A stretch of DNA of 5,789 bases from an uncultured Collinsella sp. (GCA_937969105.1 CALBUZ010000013.1:1-5789), one strand, 5' to 3'. Positions 1 to 5,538 are shown, counted from the stretch's first letter. Translations and numbers: made by a program. Notes: generated by a model not told the origin, from the letters alone.

Positions 1-18
1 ATTTTTTTGAAAAAACAC

Positions 19-47
19 TTGCCAAATGCACGCAGATGTGATAAAAT
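19..47 (+). promoter_or_regulatory. Sigma-A-type promoter of the S10 operon
   Basis: TTGCCA at 19-24 and TAAAAT at 42-47 are separated by exactly 17 nt. TG at 39-40, one base before the -10 hexamer, makes it an extended -10 element. A run of seven T and six A residues at 2-15 lies where an UP element would sit. Transcription should begin near 54. This is the best promoter match I found in the window and would drive all genes to the right edge. The T-run could instead be the tail of an upstream terminator; the window starts too late to tell. Confidence 0.75.
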
Positions 48-54
48 ATCTCTC

Positions 55-92
55 GGCTGCAAAGGGCTTGTGCGATACAAGTCGTGCAGGCC
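55..92 (+). promoter_or_regulatory. 5'-terminal leader hairpin
   Basis: GGCTGC at 55-60 pairs with GCAG-G-CC at 86-92 (one bulged G at 90). It encloses a second helix of 7 bp (65-71 with 77-83, including one G-U pair) capped by the 5-nt loop GCGAT. The two helices are separated by an asymmetric internal loop (AAAG on one side, GT on the other). It begins essentially at the predicted transcription start. It could serve as a protein-binding element or simply protect the 5' end from decay; the function is not shown by the sequence. Confidence 0.5.
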
Positions 93-107
93 AGCGATAT
101 GCGTAGA

Positions 108-154
108 TGCGGGAGGTTGTCATCCGGCGATAGCTGCGATGGGTTATTTCCGCG
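108..154 (+). promoter_or_regulatory. Nested leader hairpin with symmetric internal loop
   Basis: An outer 7-bp helix (108-114 with 148-154, partly G-U) encloses an inner hairpin (121-128 with 133-141, one bulged C at 137, loop GATA). The two helices are joined by a symmetric 6/6 internal loop whose strands are nearly identical (GGTTGT at 115-120, GGTTAT at 142-147). This is a by-eye fold with no comparative support. Confidence 0.4.
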
Positions 155-201
155 GAGTATGTCCGATCTTAGAACCGGGCGAAAGAATTACTGACAGCGA
201 T

Positions 202-238
202 GGAATACGTTCCCTCGGCAGAGAAGTTACTCCTCTGC
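202..238 (+). promoter_or_regulatory. Two small leader hairpins (UACG tetraloop; GCAGAG/CTCTGC)
   Basis: GGAA (202-205) and TTCC (210-213) close the tetraloop UACG, a member of the very stable UNCG class. Four bases later GCAGAG (218-223) pairs perfectly with CTCTGC (233-238) across a 9-nt loop. Both are short, but they stand side by side in a leader that otherwise codes for nothing, which favours real RNA structure over chance. Confidence 0.4.
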
Positions 239-283
239 GAAACGGGCGGAACCAATGTTCGGATTTGATTTGCTAATATGTTT

Positions 284-316
284 CCGGGAGAACTGCCATG
301 CGGTTCACCGGTTTTT
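284..316 (+). terminator. Terminator-like hairpin in the S10 leader (candidate attenuator)
   Basis: CCGG (284-287) pairs with CCGG (308-311), and GAACTGC (290-296) pairs with GCGGTTC (300-306, one G-U) around the loop CAT. Only a small internal loop (G288, A289 / A307) interrupts the stem. Five T residues (312-316) follow the stem directly, the layout of an intrinsic terminator. It lies after the promoter and ~90 nt before rpsJ, so it would act as an attenuator of the operon rather than as an end-of-gene terminator. The U-tract is short, so termination may be partial or factor-dependent. Confidence 0.55.
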
Positions 317-405
317 ATAGTGCCAAATCGAGGAACACCCGGAACTGTGTAGAGCAATTTATCGGCTCGCCTAGGGCAAAAACAATTTTTCAGGAGGCGT
401 AAGCA

Positions 406-717
406 ATGGCAGTCAAAGAGAAAATCAGAATCCGTCTGCAGAGCTATGATGCTCAGCTGATCGATGCCGCAGCAGAGAAGATCGTGGAGACCGCAAAGCA
501 CACTGGTGCCCGCGTGTCCGGCCCCATCCCCCTGCCCACCGATCGTGAGATCGTTACCGTTCTGCGCGCTACCCACAAGTACAAGGATAGCCGCGAGCAG
601 TTCGAGAGCCGCACTCATAAGCGTCTGATCGACATTCTGAAGCCGTCCAACAAGACGGTCGAGGCTCTGATGAGCCTCCAGCTCCCCGCTGGCGTGGACA
701 TCGAGATCAAGCTGTAA
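406..717 (+). CDS. rpsJ: 30S ribosomal protein S10
   Basis: This gene encodes S10, a protein of the 30S head. In many bacteria S10 also acts as NusE, joining NusB in transcription antitermination complexes. The 103-residue product matches the usual 102-103. It shows the family core: IRIRLQSYD at residues 7-15, the VSGPIPLPT loop (37-45), and RTHKRLIDI (69-77), part of the segment that faces 16S rRNA and NusB. Residue 68 is Ser in FESRTHKR, where many family members have Met or Ile; the change is minor. The ATG is supported by AGGAGG 8 nt upstream. It is the first gene of the operon, directly after the structured leader and its candidate attenuator. A 97-nt spacer with two hairpins separates it from rplC, so its expression could be uncoupled from that of the later genes. 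Confidence 0.98.
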   Translation: MAVKEKIRIRLQSYDAQLIDAAAEKIVETAKHTGARVSGPIPLPTDREIVTVLRATHKYKDSREQFESRTHKRLIDILKPSNKTVEALMSLQLPAGVDIEIKL

Positions 718-740
718 ACCACACACGATCAAATTCGATG

Positions 741-787
741 CCCTCGTTTCCCGAGGGGTCATGTTGGCAGTGACGTGCGCTGCCAAC
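741..787 (+). promoter_or_regulatory. Tandem hairpins in the rpsJ-rplC spacer
   Basis: The first hairpin is CCCTCG (741-746) with CGAGGG (752-757) around a 5-nt loop. The second is a 10-bp stem, 763-772 with 778-787, with one T-G pair and the 5-nt loop ACGTG. Only five bases separate them, and no T-run follows either one, so they are not classical terminators. They stand just upstream of the rplC Shine-Dalgarno site (AGGAGG, 801-806). Possible roles are mRNA processing, protection of the upstream rpsJ transcript, or binding of a ribosomal protein. Confidence 0.6.
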
Positions 788-814
788 CAATAACCTTTAC
801 AGGAGGAAAAGAAA

Positions 815-1447
815 ATGGTTAAAGGCATTATCGGCAAGAAAGTCGGTATGACCCAGCTGTTCGATGAGAGCGGCAAGGTTATCCCCGTCACCGTCATCGA
901 GGCAGGCCCCTGCACCGTCGTGCAGAAGAAGACTGTCGAGAGCGATGGCTATCAGGCTGTTCAGCTGGGCTTCGGCGAGGTTTCCGCCAAGAAGGTCAAC
1001 AAGGCAGCTGCAGGTCACTTCAAGAAGGCAAACGTTGCCCCCAAGAAGACCCTGCGCGAGTTCCGTCTGGAAGATGTTTCCGCAATGAACGTTGGCGACG
1101 TGCTGAAGGCTGATGTCTTCGCAGCAGGCGACAAGGTTGACGTTGCAGGCGTTTCCAAGGGCAAGGGCTACCAGGGCGTTATCAAGCGCTTTGGCCAGCA
1201 CCGTCTGCGTGAGAGCCACGGCACTGGCCCGGTGGCACGTCATGCAGGTTCTATGGGCGCTATTTCCAACCCCTCTCGCGTGTTCCCCGGCAAGCGCCTG
1301 CCCGGCCACATGGGCTGCGTGCGCGTTACCGTGCAGAACCTGACCGTTGTCAAGGTTGACACCGAGAACAATCTGATCGCTGTCAAGGGTGCGGTCCCCG
1401 GTTCCAAGGGCACCATCATCACTCTGGCCAACAGCGTGAAGGCGTAA
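815..1447 (+). CDS. rplC: 50S ribosomal protein L3
   Basis: L3 binds near the 3' end of 23S rRNA, starts 50S assembly, and sends an extension toward the peptidyl-transferase centre. The 210-residue product is of normal length. The N-terminus [16 protein letters not shown] is typical. The family signature runs from F102 to R125 and includes SKGKGYQG (114-121). The extended loop [23 protein letters not shown] (145-167) reaches the catalytic region. At the position aligning with the PrmB-methylated glutamine of E. coli L3 there is Ala (A149), so that modification should be absent. AGGAGG lies 8 nt before the ATG. The stop codon is fused to the rplD Shine-Dalgarno site, which implies coupled translation with L4. 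Confidence 0.98.
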   Translation: MVKGIIGKKVGMTQLFDESGKVIPVTVIEAGPCTVVQKKTVESDGYQAVQLGFGEVSAKKVNKAAAGHFKKANVAPKKTLREFRLEDVSAMNVGDVLKADVFAAGDKVDVAGVSKGKGYQGVIKRFGQHRLRESHGTGPVARHAGSMGAISNPSRVFPGKRLPGHMGCVRVTVQNLTVVKVDTENNLIAVKGAVPGSKGTIITLANSVKA

Positions 1448-1461
1448 GGAGGAAAGCTACA

Positions 1462-2085
1462 ATGGCAAAGTTTAATGTAGTCGATATGAACGGTCAGCAT
1501 GTTAGCGAGATCGAGCTTTCCGACGCCGTGTTCGGTATCACCCCGAACGAGAAGGCTGTCCACATTGCTGTGGTGAACTTCCTGGCCAACCAGCGTCAGG
1601 GCACCCAGAACACCAAGATCCGCATGGAAGTTTCCGGCGGCGGCAAGAAGCCTTGGCGTCAGAAGGGCACCGGCCACGCTCGTCAGGGCTCCATCCGTGC
1701 TCCGCAGTGGACCCACGGCGGCGTTGCTCTGGGCCCCAAGCCCCGCAGCTACAACTACCACATCAACAACAAGGTCAAGCGTCTGGCTCTGCTGAGCGTG
1801 TTGTCCGACAAGGCTGCCAATGGCAACATGGTCGTCGTTGACAAGTTCGCTTGCGACGAGTACAAGACCAAGGCTGTGGTCGCTATGCTGAACGCTGTGG
1901 GCGCCGGCAAGAAGAACCTGCTGGTCAACGAGACTGTCGATGCAAAGTTCGTCAAGAGCGCTGGCAACATCGCCGGTGTCAAGACCACCTTCGCAGGCAG
2001 CGTGAACACCTACGATGTGCTGAACGCCGACAAGCTGATCATCAGCGTCGACGCAGCTAAGAAGCTCGAGGAGGTGCTTGGCTAA
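1462..2085 (+). CDS. rplD: 50S ribosomal protein L4 (uL4)
   Basis: L4 is an early-binding 50S protein whose long loop lines the peptide exit tunnel opposite L22. The product has 207 residues, the normal bacterial length. The tunnel loop is clear: GGGKKPWRQKGTGHARQG at residues 59-76, followed by SIRAPQWTHGGVALGPKPRSY (77-97). Changes in this loop give macrolide resistance in other species; the basic core KPWRQKGTG is intact here. The C-terminal Rossmann-like domain ends in the typical ADKLIISVDAAKKLEEVL. AAGGAGG (1446-1452) overlaps the rplC stop and sits 9 nt from the ATG. In gammaproteobacteria L4 is the autogenous repressor of this operon. That role is not shown here, though the structured leader makes it worth testing. 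Confidence 0.98.
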   Translation: MAKFNVVDMNGQHVSEIELSDAVFGITPNEKAVHIAVVNFLANQRQGTQNTKIRMEVSGGGKKPWRQKGTGHARQGSIRAPQWTHGGVALGPKPRSYNYHINNKVKRLALLSVLSDKAANGNMVVVDKFACDEYKTKAVVAMLNAVGAGKKNLLVNETVDAKFVKSAGNIAGVKTTFAGSVNTYDVLNADKLIISVDAAKKLEEVLG

Positions 2086-2381
2086 TGAAAACCGCACATG
2101 ATATCATCCTGAAGCCGGTCATTACCGAGAACTCCATGGCTGGCATCGCTGACAAGAAGTACACCTTCAAGGTCGCTACCGATGCTACCAAGGTCGAGAT
2201 CGCTCAGGCTGTCGAGACCCTGTTCCCCGGCGCAAAGGTCGCTAAGGTCAACACCGTTTCCGTGCGTGGCCGCTTCCGCCGCCAGGGCATGCATGCTGGT
2301 TACACTGCCGCTTCCAAGAAGGCAATCGTGACCCTGACCAAGGACTCCAAGGAAATCGAGTTCTTCAACAGCATGGTCTAA
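2085..2381 (+). CDS. rplW: 50S ribosomal protein L23
   Basis: L23 sits beside the tunnel exit and is the docking site for trigger factor and the signal recognition particle. The 98-residue product begins MKTAHDIILKPVITENS; Glu15 lies where the trigger-factor-contacting glutamate occurs in E. coli L23. The rRNA-binding extended loop is seen around VNTVSVRGRFRRQGMHAGYTAASKKA (55-80). The ATG overlaps the last base of the rplD stop (TAATG), and the Shine-Dalgarno site GAGGAGG (2068-2074) lies inside rplD, so translation should be tightly coupled to that of L4. A 78-nt hairpin-bearing spacer follows before rplB. Confidence 0.98.
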   Translation: MKTAHDIILKPVITENSMAGIADKKYTFKVATDATKVEIAQAVETLFPGAKVAKVNTVSVRGRFRRQGMHAGYTAASKKAIVTLTKDSKEIEFFNSMV

Positions 2382-2384
2382 GCC

Positions 2385-2422
2385 GAACCCGCCGAGGGTT
2401 CCTCTATGGGGATATGACCCCG
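2385..2422 (+). promoter_or_regulatory. Tandem hairpins in the rplW-rplB spacer
   Basis: GAACCC (2385-2390) pairs perfectly with GGGTTC (2396-2401) around the 5-nt loop GCCGA. Five bases later, GGGG (2408-2411) pairs with CCCC (2418-2421), extended by a T-G pair, around a 6-nt loop. An A/T-rich stretch follows, but there is no T-run, so intrinsic termination is unlikely. The rplB Shine-Dalgarno site AAAGGAG (2444-2450) comes after. The layout resembles that of the rpsJ-rplC spacer. Confidence 0.55.
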
Positions 2423-2459
2423 ATAATAATTCATAAGATAAACAAAGGAGAATAGCACA

Positions 2460-3290
2460 ATGGCTATCAAAAAGTATGGCCCCACTACTCCGGGCCGCCG
2501 CGGCATGACCGTCACGGATTACAGCGTCCTGTCCAAGGTCGCTCCCGAGCGCAGCCTGCTGGAGCCCATGAAGAAGCACAGCGGCCGCAACAACACCGGT
2601 CGTATCACCGTCCGCCATCAGGGCGGCGGCAACCGCACCAAGTATCGTGTCATCGACTTCAAGCGTCAGAAGACCGATATCCCCGCTACCGTCAAGACTC
2701 TCGAGTACGATCCGAACCGCAGCGCATTCATCGCTCTGGTTGAGTACACCGATGGCGTCAAGAGCTACATCATTGCTCCCGATGGCCTGAAGGTGGGCGA
2801 CGTGGTCGTCAGCAGCAAGTCTGCCGATATCAAGCCCGGCAACTGCCTGCCCTTCGAGAACATCCCCGTCGGTACCATCATCCACAACATCGAGCTGTAT
2901 CCCGGCCGCGGCGCTCAGCTGGTTCGTTCCGCTGGCAACATGGCTCAGCTGATGGCTAAGGAGAATGGCTACGCTCTGGTTCGTCTGCCCTCCGGTGAGA
3001 TGCGCAACGTGCCCCTGAACTGCACCGCAGTCATCGGTCAGGTTTCCAACATCGACCACGAGAACGTCAACCTGGGCAAGGCTGGCCGCAAGCGCCACAT
3101 GGGCGTGCGTCCCGGCAGCCGTGGTACCGTCATGAACCCCTGCGACCATCCCCACGGTGGTGGCGAGGGCCGCGCACCTGTTGGTCACTCCGGTCCTATG
3201 ACTCCCTGGGGCAAGCCCGCTCTGGGTCTCAAGACTCGCAAGCATCATAAGCGCTCCGATAAGCTGATCGTGAAGCGTGCAGGTAAGTAA
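2460..3290 (+). CDS. rplB: 50S ribosomal protein L2
   Basis: L2 binds 23S rRNA next to the peptidyl-transferase centre and is needed to join the subunits. The product has 276 residues, the usual length. The OB-fold and SH3-like RNA-binding domains are intact: [18 protein letters not shown] at 42-59 and the conserved [18 protein letters not shown] segment at 136-154. The C-terminal active-centre motif [14 protein letters not shown] (229-242) contains H230, which corresponds to the His229 of E. coli L2 implicated in peptide-bond chemistry. The end [16 protein letters not shown] is typical. The ATG is 9 nt from AAAGGAG. The longer upstream spacer suggests that translation initiates independently here; rpsS follows after 17 nt. 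Confidence 0.99.
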   Translation: MAIKKYGPTTPGRRGMTVTDYSVLSKVAPERSLLEPMKKHSGRNNTGRITVRHQGGGNRTKYRVIDFKRQKTDIPATVKTLEYDPNRSAFIALVEYTDGVKSYIIAPDGLKVGDVVVSSKSADIKPGNCLPFENIPVGTIIHNIELYPGRGAQLVRSAGNMAQLMAKENGYALVRLPSGEMRNVPLNCTAVIGQVSNIDHENVNLGKAGRKRHMGVRPGSRGTVMNPCDHPHGGGEGRAPVGHSGPMTPWGKPALGLKTRKHHKRSDKLIVKRAGK

Positions 3291-3307
3291 GAGAGGAGTT
3301 TAAGACA

Positions 3308-3574
3308 ATGGGTAGAAGCATTAAAAAAGGACCTTTCGTCCAGGCTGCTCTTATGAAGCACGTTGAAGCGATGAACGCTTCCGGCAAGAAGCAGGTCATC
3401 AAGACCTGGAGCCGCGCCTCCACGATCTTCCCCGAATTCGTTGGTCACACCTTTGCCGTCCACGACGGCCGCAAGCATGTGCCTGTGTATGTGACTGAGG
3501 ACATGGTTGGCCACAAGCTGGGTGAGTTCGTTCCCACCCGTACCTTCAAGGGCCACACTGGTAATTCTAAGTAA
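3308..3574 (+). CDS. rpsS: 30S ribosomal protein S19
   Basis: S19 lies in the 30S head, partners S13, and contacts the A-site tRNA and the subunit bridge. The product has 88 residues, a little shorter than the ~92 of many relatives because the basic C-terminal tail is trimmed to GHTGNSK. The core is conserved: [10 protein letters not shown] at the N-terminus, [14 protein letters not shown] (33-46), and the signature [30 protein letters not shown] (51-80). GAGGAG (3293-3298) sits 9 nt before the ATG. The stop TAA is followed in frame by TAG, a tandem stop. rplV starts 18 nt downstream. Confidence 0.98.
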   Translation: MGRSIKKGPFVQAALMKHVEAMNASGKKQVIKTWSRASTIFPEFVGHTFAVHDGRKHVPVYVTEDMVGHKLGEFVPTRTFKGHTGNSK

Positions 3575-3592
3575 TAGAGGGAGGAACACAAC

Positions 3593-3928
3593 ATGGAAGC
3601 TCGGGCAATTCTTCGTTATGCCCGCATTAGTCCTCGTAAGGTGTCTATCGTTATGGACCTGATCCGTAACAAGCCCCTGGACGAAGCGCTGGCAATCCTG
3701 CAGTACACCCCGAAGGCAGCTTGTGAGCCCCTTCTGAAGCTGGTGAAGTCTGCAGCCGCTAATGCGGAAAACAACTTCAATATGGACAAGAACAACCTCT
3801 ACGTCGCCGAGTGCTACGTCTGCCCCGGCCCGACGCTGAAGCGCATGATGCCTCGTGCACAGGGCCGCGGCTACCGCATCCTGAAGCGCACCAGCCACAT
3901 GACCGTTGTTCTGAAAGAGAAAGAGTAA
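3593..3928 (+). CDS. rplV: 50S ribosomal protein L22
   Basis: L22 binds all domains of 23S rRNA and sends a long beta-hairpin into the exit tunnel, forming the constriction with L4. The 111-residue product shows [18 protein letters not shown] (10-27), [10 protein letters not shown] (52-61), and the hairpin segment [24 protein letters not shown] (79-102), which is intact. An unusual CYVC (CxxC, residues 74-77) comes just before the hairpin, where many homologues have non-cysteine residues. A purine-rich GGGAGG-type site lies 8 nt before the ATG. The stop codon merges with the rpsC Shine-Dalgarno site. Confidence 0.98.
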   Translation: MEARAILRYARISPRKVSIVMDLIRNKPLDEALAILQYTPKAACEPLLKLVKSAAANAENNFNMDKNNLYVAECYVCPGPTLKRMMPRAQGRGYRILKRTSHMTVVLKEKE

Positions 3929-3940
3929 GGAGGGAAAACA

Positions 3941-4645
3941 ATGGGCCAGAAAGTAAATCCGCACGGCATTCGTGTCGGCGTTATTAAAGACTGGGACAGC
4001 CGCTGGTTTGCCTCCAAGAAGGATTTCAGCGATAACCTCGTCGAGGATCACAAGATCCGCACTGAGCTGAAGGCTCAGCTGAAGGACGCTGGCGTCCCCA
4101 AGATCGAGATCGAGCGCACTGTGGATCCTTCCACTTCCGCTCCTCGTGTTAATGTTAACATCTACTGCGCTAAGCCCGGTATGGTCATCGGCAAGGGCGG
4201 CGAAGAGCGCATCGCCCTGCAGAACAAGCTGACCAAGGAGTATGGCAAGACTGTTATCGTCAATGTCATCGAGGTGAAGAGCCCCTCCACCAACGCACAG
4301 CTGGTTGCTGAGGACATCGCTCGTCAGCTGGAGAACCGCGTCACCTTCCGTCGTGCTATGAAGCAGTGCATGCGCAATGCCATGAGCCCCCGCGATCGCG
4401 CAACCGTTCCCGCAAAGGGCATCAAGGCAATGTGCTCCGGCCGTCTGGGCGGCGCTGATATCGCCCGCACCGAGAGCTACCACGAGGGCACCATCCCCCT
4501 GCAGACCCTGCGCGCCGACATCGACTACGGCTTTGCAGAGGCTGCTACCACCTACGGCCGCATCGGCGTTAAGGTGTGGATCTACAAGGGCGAAGTCCTG
4601 AAGAGCGCTAAGACCGTCCAGAAGAAGGAAGGAGGCAACAAGTAA
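3941..4645 (+). CDS. rpsC: 30S ribosomal protein S3 with a short internal insertion
   Basis: S3 forms part of the mRNA entry channel and, with S4 and S5, helps unwind mRNA. The 234-residue product opens with [15 protein letters not shown]. It carries a type II KH domain with the GxxG loop GKGG at 84-87 ([10 protein letters not shown]) and a C-terminal domain with [13 protein letters not shown] (166-178) and [27 protein letters not shown] (194-220). R137, R138 and K141 in FRRAMK align with the E. coli residues linked to mRNA helicase activity. Between NAM and AKGIK there are nine residues, S149-P157, where E. coli and many clostridia have about three, so this is an insertion of roughly six. 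AAGGAGG overlaps the rplV stop, 7 nt from the ATG. The stop overlaps the rplP start by one base. Confidence 0.98.
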   Translation: MGQKVNPHGIRVGVIKDWDSRWFASKKDFSDNLVEDHKIRTELKAQLKDAGVPKIEIERTVDPSTSAPRVNVNIYCAKPGMVIGKGGEERIALQNKLTKEYGKTVIVNVIEVKSPSTNAQLVAEDIARQLENRVTFRRAMKQCMRNAMSPRDRATVPAKGIKAMCSGRLGGADIARTESYHEGTIPLQTLRADIDYGFAEAATTYGRIGVKVWIYKGEVLKSAKTVQKKEGGNK

Positions 4646-5085
4646 TGTTACTGCCTAAGCGTGTTAAGTACCGCCGCGTCCAGCGCGGCCGCATGACCGG
4701 CAAGGCTACCCGCGGCAACGTGGTGTGCCAGGGCCAGTACGGCCTTGTTGCTCTGGAGCCGGCATGGATCTCCTCCAAGCAGATCGAGGCTGCCCGTGTT
4801 GCCATGACTCGTTACATCAAGCGTGGCGGCAAGGTTTGGATCAAGATCTTCCCCGATAAGCCCGTGACTGAAAAGCCCGCTGAGACCCGCATGGGTTCCG
4901 GTAAAGGCTCTCCCGAATACTGGGTCGCTGTTGTGAAGCCCGGCCGCGTTCTGTTCGAGCTGGCAGATGTCGATGAGGCAACTGCTCGTGAGGCACTGCG
5001 CCTGGCTATGCACAAGCTGCCCATCAAGTGCAAATTTGCAGTCCGTGAGGACTCCGTGAAGGAGGATGGCACCAATGAAGGCTAA
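4645..5085 (+). CDS. rplP: 50S ribosomal protein L16
   Basis: L16 organises the A-site tRNA pocket and the elbow of tRNA on the 50S subunit and is a late assembly protein. The product has 146 residues, normal or slightly long because of a short acidic tail ([12 protein letters not shown]). Landmarks are [21 protein letters not shown] at the N-terminus, [47 protein letters not shown] (42-88) and [15 protein letters not shown] (92-106). R82 aligns with Arg81 of E. coli L16, the residue hydroxylated in that species. The ATG overlaps the rpsC stop (TAATG) and is preceded by AAGGAGG (4629-4635) inside rpsC. Its 3' end overlaps rpmC by 11 nt and carries the rpmC Shine-Dalgarno site. Confidence 0.98.
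   Translation: MLLPKRVKYRRVQRGRMTGKATRGNVVCQGQYGLVALEPAWISSKQIEAARVAMTRYIKRGGKVWIKIFPDKPVTEKPAETRMGSGKGSPEYWVAVVKPGRVLFELADVDEATAREALRLAMHKLPIKCKFAVREDSVKEDGTNEG
5059..5065 (+). promoter_or_regulatory. Shine-Dalgarno site that decides the rpmC start
   Basis: AAGGAGG at 5059-5065 is followed directly by an ATG at 5066, too close to be used, and then by an in-frame ATG at 5075 with a 9-nt spacing. The second start is therefore the likely one. The site lies inside the final codons of rplP, so its need for ribosome binding shapes the L16 C-terminal sequence (VKED). Confidence 0.85.
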
Positions 5086-5260
5086 TGAACTCCGCGAAAT
5101 GCAGACCGCAGAGCTGACCAGCAAGCTGGCAGACCTGAAGGCTGAGCTGTTTAACCTGCGCTTCCAGCATGCCATCAACCAGCTGGAGAACCCCGGCCGC
5201 ATCGAAGCAGTCAAGAAGGACATCGCCCGCGTGATGACCGTTCTGGCTGAGAAGCAGTAA
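5075..5260 (+). CDS. rpmC: 50S ribosomal protein L29
   Basis: L29 is a small, all-helical protein at the tunnel exit next to L23. From the ATG at 5075 the product is 61 residues, [14 protein letters not shown]..., the normal form for the family. An upstream in-frame ATG at 5066 would add MAP but has no spacing from the Shine-Dalgarno site. Two long helices are evident (about 3-34 and 40-60), with the family core [23 protein letters not shown] at 21-43. The gene overlaps the rplP end by 11 nt in another frame, implying coupled translation. Its own stop merges with the rpsQ Shine-Dalgarno site. Confidence 0.96.
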   Translation: MKANELREMQTAELTSKLADLKAELFNLRFQHAINQLENPGRIEAVKKDIARVMTVLAEKQ

Positions 5261-5272
5261 GGAGGTTAAACG

Positions 5273-5530
5273 ATGGAAGAACGTAATCTGAGAAAGACCC
5301 GCGTCGGCGTCGTCGTGTCCGACAAGATGGATAAGACCATCGTGGTTGCCGTTAAGGATAGCGTGCAGCACCCCCTGTACAAGAAGATCCTGAAGCGTAC
5401 CGCCAAGTTCAAGGCTCGTGATGAGAAGAACGAGTGCGGTATCGGTGACCGTGTTGAGATCATGGAGTGCCGCCCCCTGAGCAAGGATGTGCGCTGGCGC
5501 CTGGTCCGTATCGTTGAGAAGGCAAAGTAA
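5273..5530 (+). CDS. rpsQ: 30S ribosomal protein S17
   Basis: S17 is an OB-fold protein that binds 16S rRNA early in 30S assembly. The 85-residue product is of normal length. It shows [21 protein letters not shown] (7-27), [19 protein letters not shown] (33-51), and the signature [21 protein letters not shown] (58-78); Cys66 occupies a position where Thr is frequent in homologues. AAGGAGGT (5259-5266) overlaps the rpmC stop, and the ATG is 7 nt from its end. The stop codon sits in the loop of a 7-bp inverted repeat (5521-5538). Confidence 0.98.
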   Translation: MEERNLRKTRVGVVVSDKMDKTIVVAVKDSVQHPLYKKILKRTAKFKARDEKNECGIGDRVEIMECRPLSKDVRWRLVRIVEKAK

Positions 5531-5538
5531 TCTTTGCC
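5521..5538 (+). promoter_or_regulatory. Inverted repeat spanning the rpsQ stop codon
   Basis: GGCAAAG (5521-5527) pairs perfectly with CTTTGCC (5532-5538) around the 4-nt loop TAAT, so the rpsQ stop TAA lies across the end of the stem and the loop. There is no downstream T-run, so it is not a typical terminator. It marks the start of the 43-nt rpsQ-rplN spacer. It may be an RNA stability element or coincidence. Confidence 0.4.

Larger units (their letters stand above)
54..405 (+). promoter_or_regulatory. Long structured 5' leader of the S10 operon
   Basis: About 350 nt lie between the predicted transcription start and rpsJ. I see no convincing gene here: the only longer open frame (7-276) begins upstream of the predicted start and has no ribosome binding site. 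Instead the stretch folds by eye into a series of helices: 55-60 with 86-92 enclosing 65-71 with 77-83; 108-114 with 148-154 enclosing a hairpin at 121-141; 202-213 with a UACG tetraloop; 218-223 with 233-238; and a terminator-like hairpin at 284-311. S10-operon leaders are sites of feedback control by L4 in gammaproteobacteria. Whether L4 or another protein acts here is unknown, and I do not recognise this leader as a named family. The rpsJ Shine-Dalgarno site (AGGAGG, 392-397) closes the leader. Confidence 0.7.

Noticed and set aside
7..276. Open frame of 89 codons in the leader, + strand
   Set aside because: It starts upstream of the predicted transcription start and runs through the promoter. 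It has no Shine-Dalgarno site and no recognisable protein character, and the same bases fold into hairpins.
369..390. Second terminator at the end of the leader (short GC hairpin, A5 then T5)
   Set aside because: The GCC/GGC stem is only 3 bp and the T-run is separated from it by A5CAA. The A5/T5 pairing is weak, so termination is unlikely.
169..915. Antisense open frame (248 codons) across the leader, rpsJ and the start of rplC
   Set aside because: It spans the leader, rpsJ, the hairpin spacer and the start of rplC. It has no promoter or ribosome binding site and no family resemblance.
2399..2427. Internal promoter before rplB (GATAAT at 2422-2427)
   Set aside because: The -10-like hexamer has no acceptable -35 (TTCCTC) at 17 nt and no extended -10 TG. 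The A/T-richness fits an open ribosome-binding region.
2082..3248. Long antisense open frame (388 codons) opposite rplW and rplB
   Set aside because: It mirrors strongly biased r-protein codon use, which avoids stop complements on the other strand. It has low-complexity composition and no sensible start context.
4391..4400. Palindrome CGCGATCGCG as a protein-binding or HIP1-like site
   Set aside because: It is a single copy inside rpsC, explained by the Arg-Asp-Arg codons of the insertion. There are no other copies in the window.
3245..4483. Long antisense open frame (412 codons) opposite rpsS, rplV and rpsC
   Set aside because: It is the same shadow effect. The sense strand is fully explained by three conserved ribosomal proteins.
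5066..5074. Upstream ATG for rpmC (adds Met-Ala-Pro)
   Set aside because: It directly abuts the AAGGAGG site with no spacing. The ATG at 5075 has proper spacing and gives the usual L29 N-terminus.
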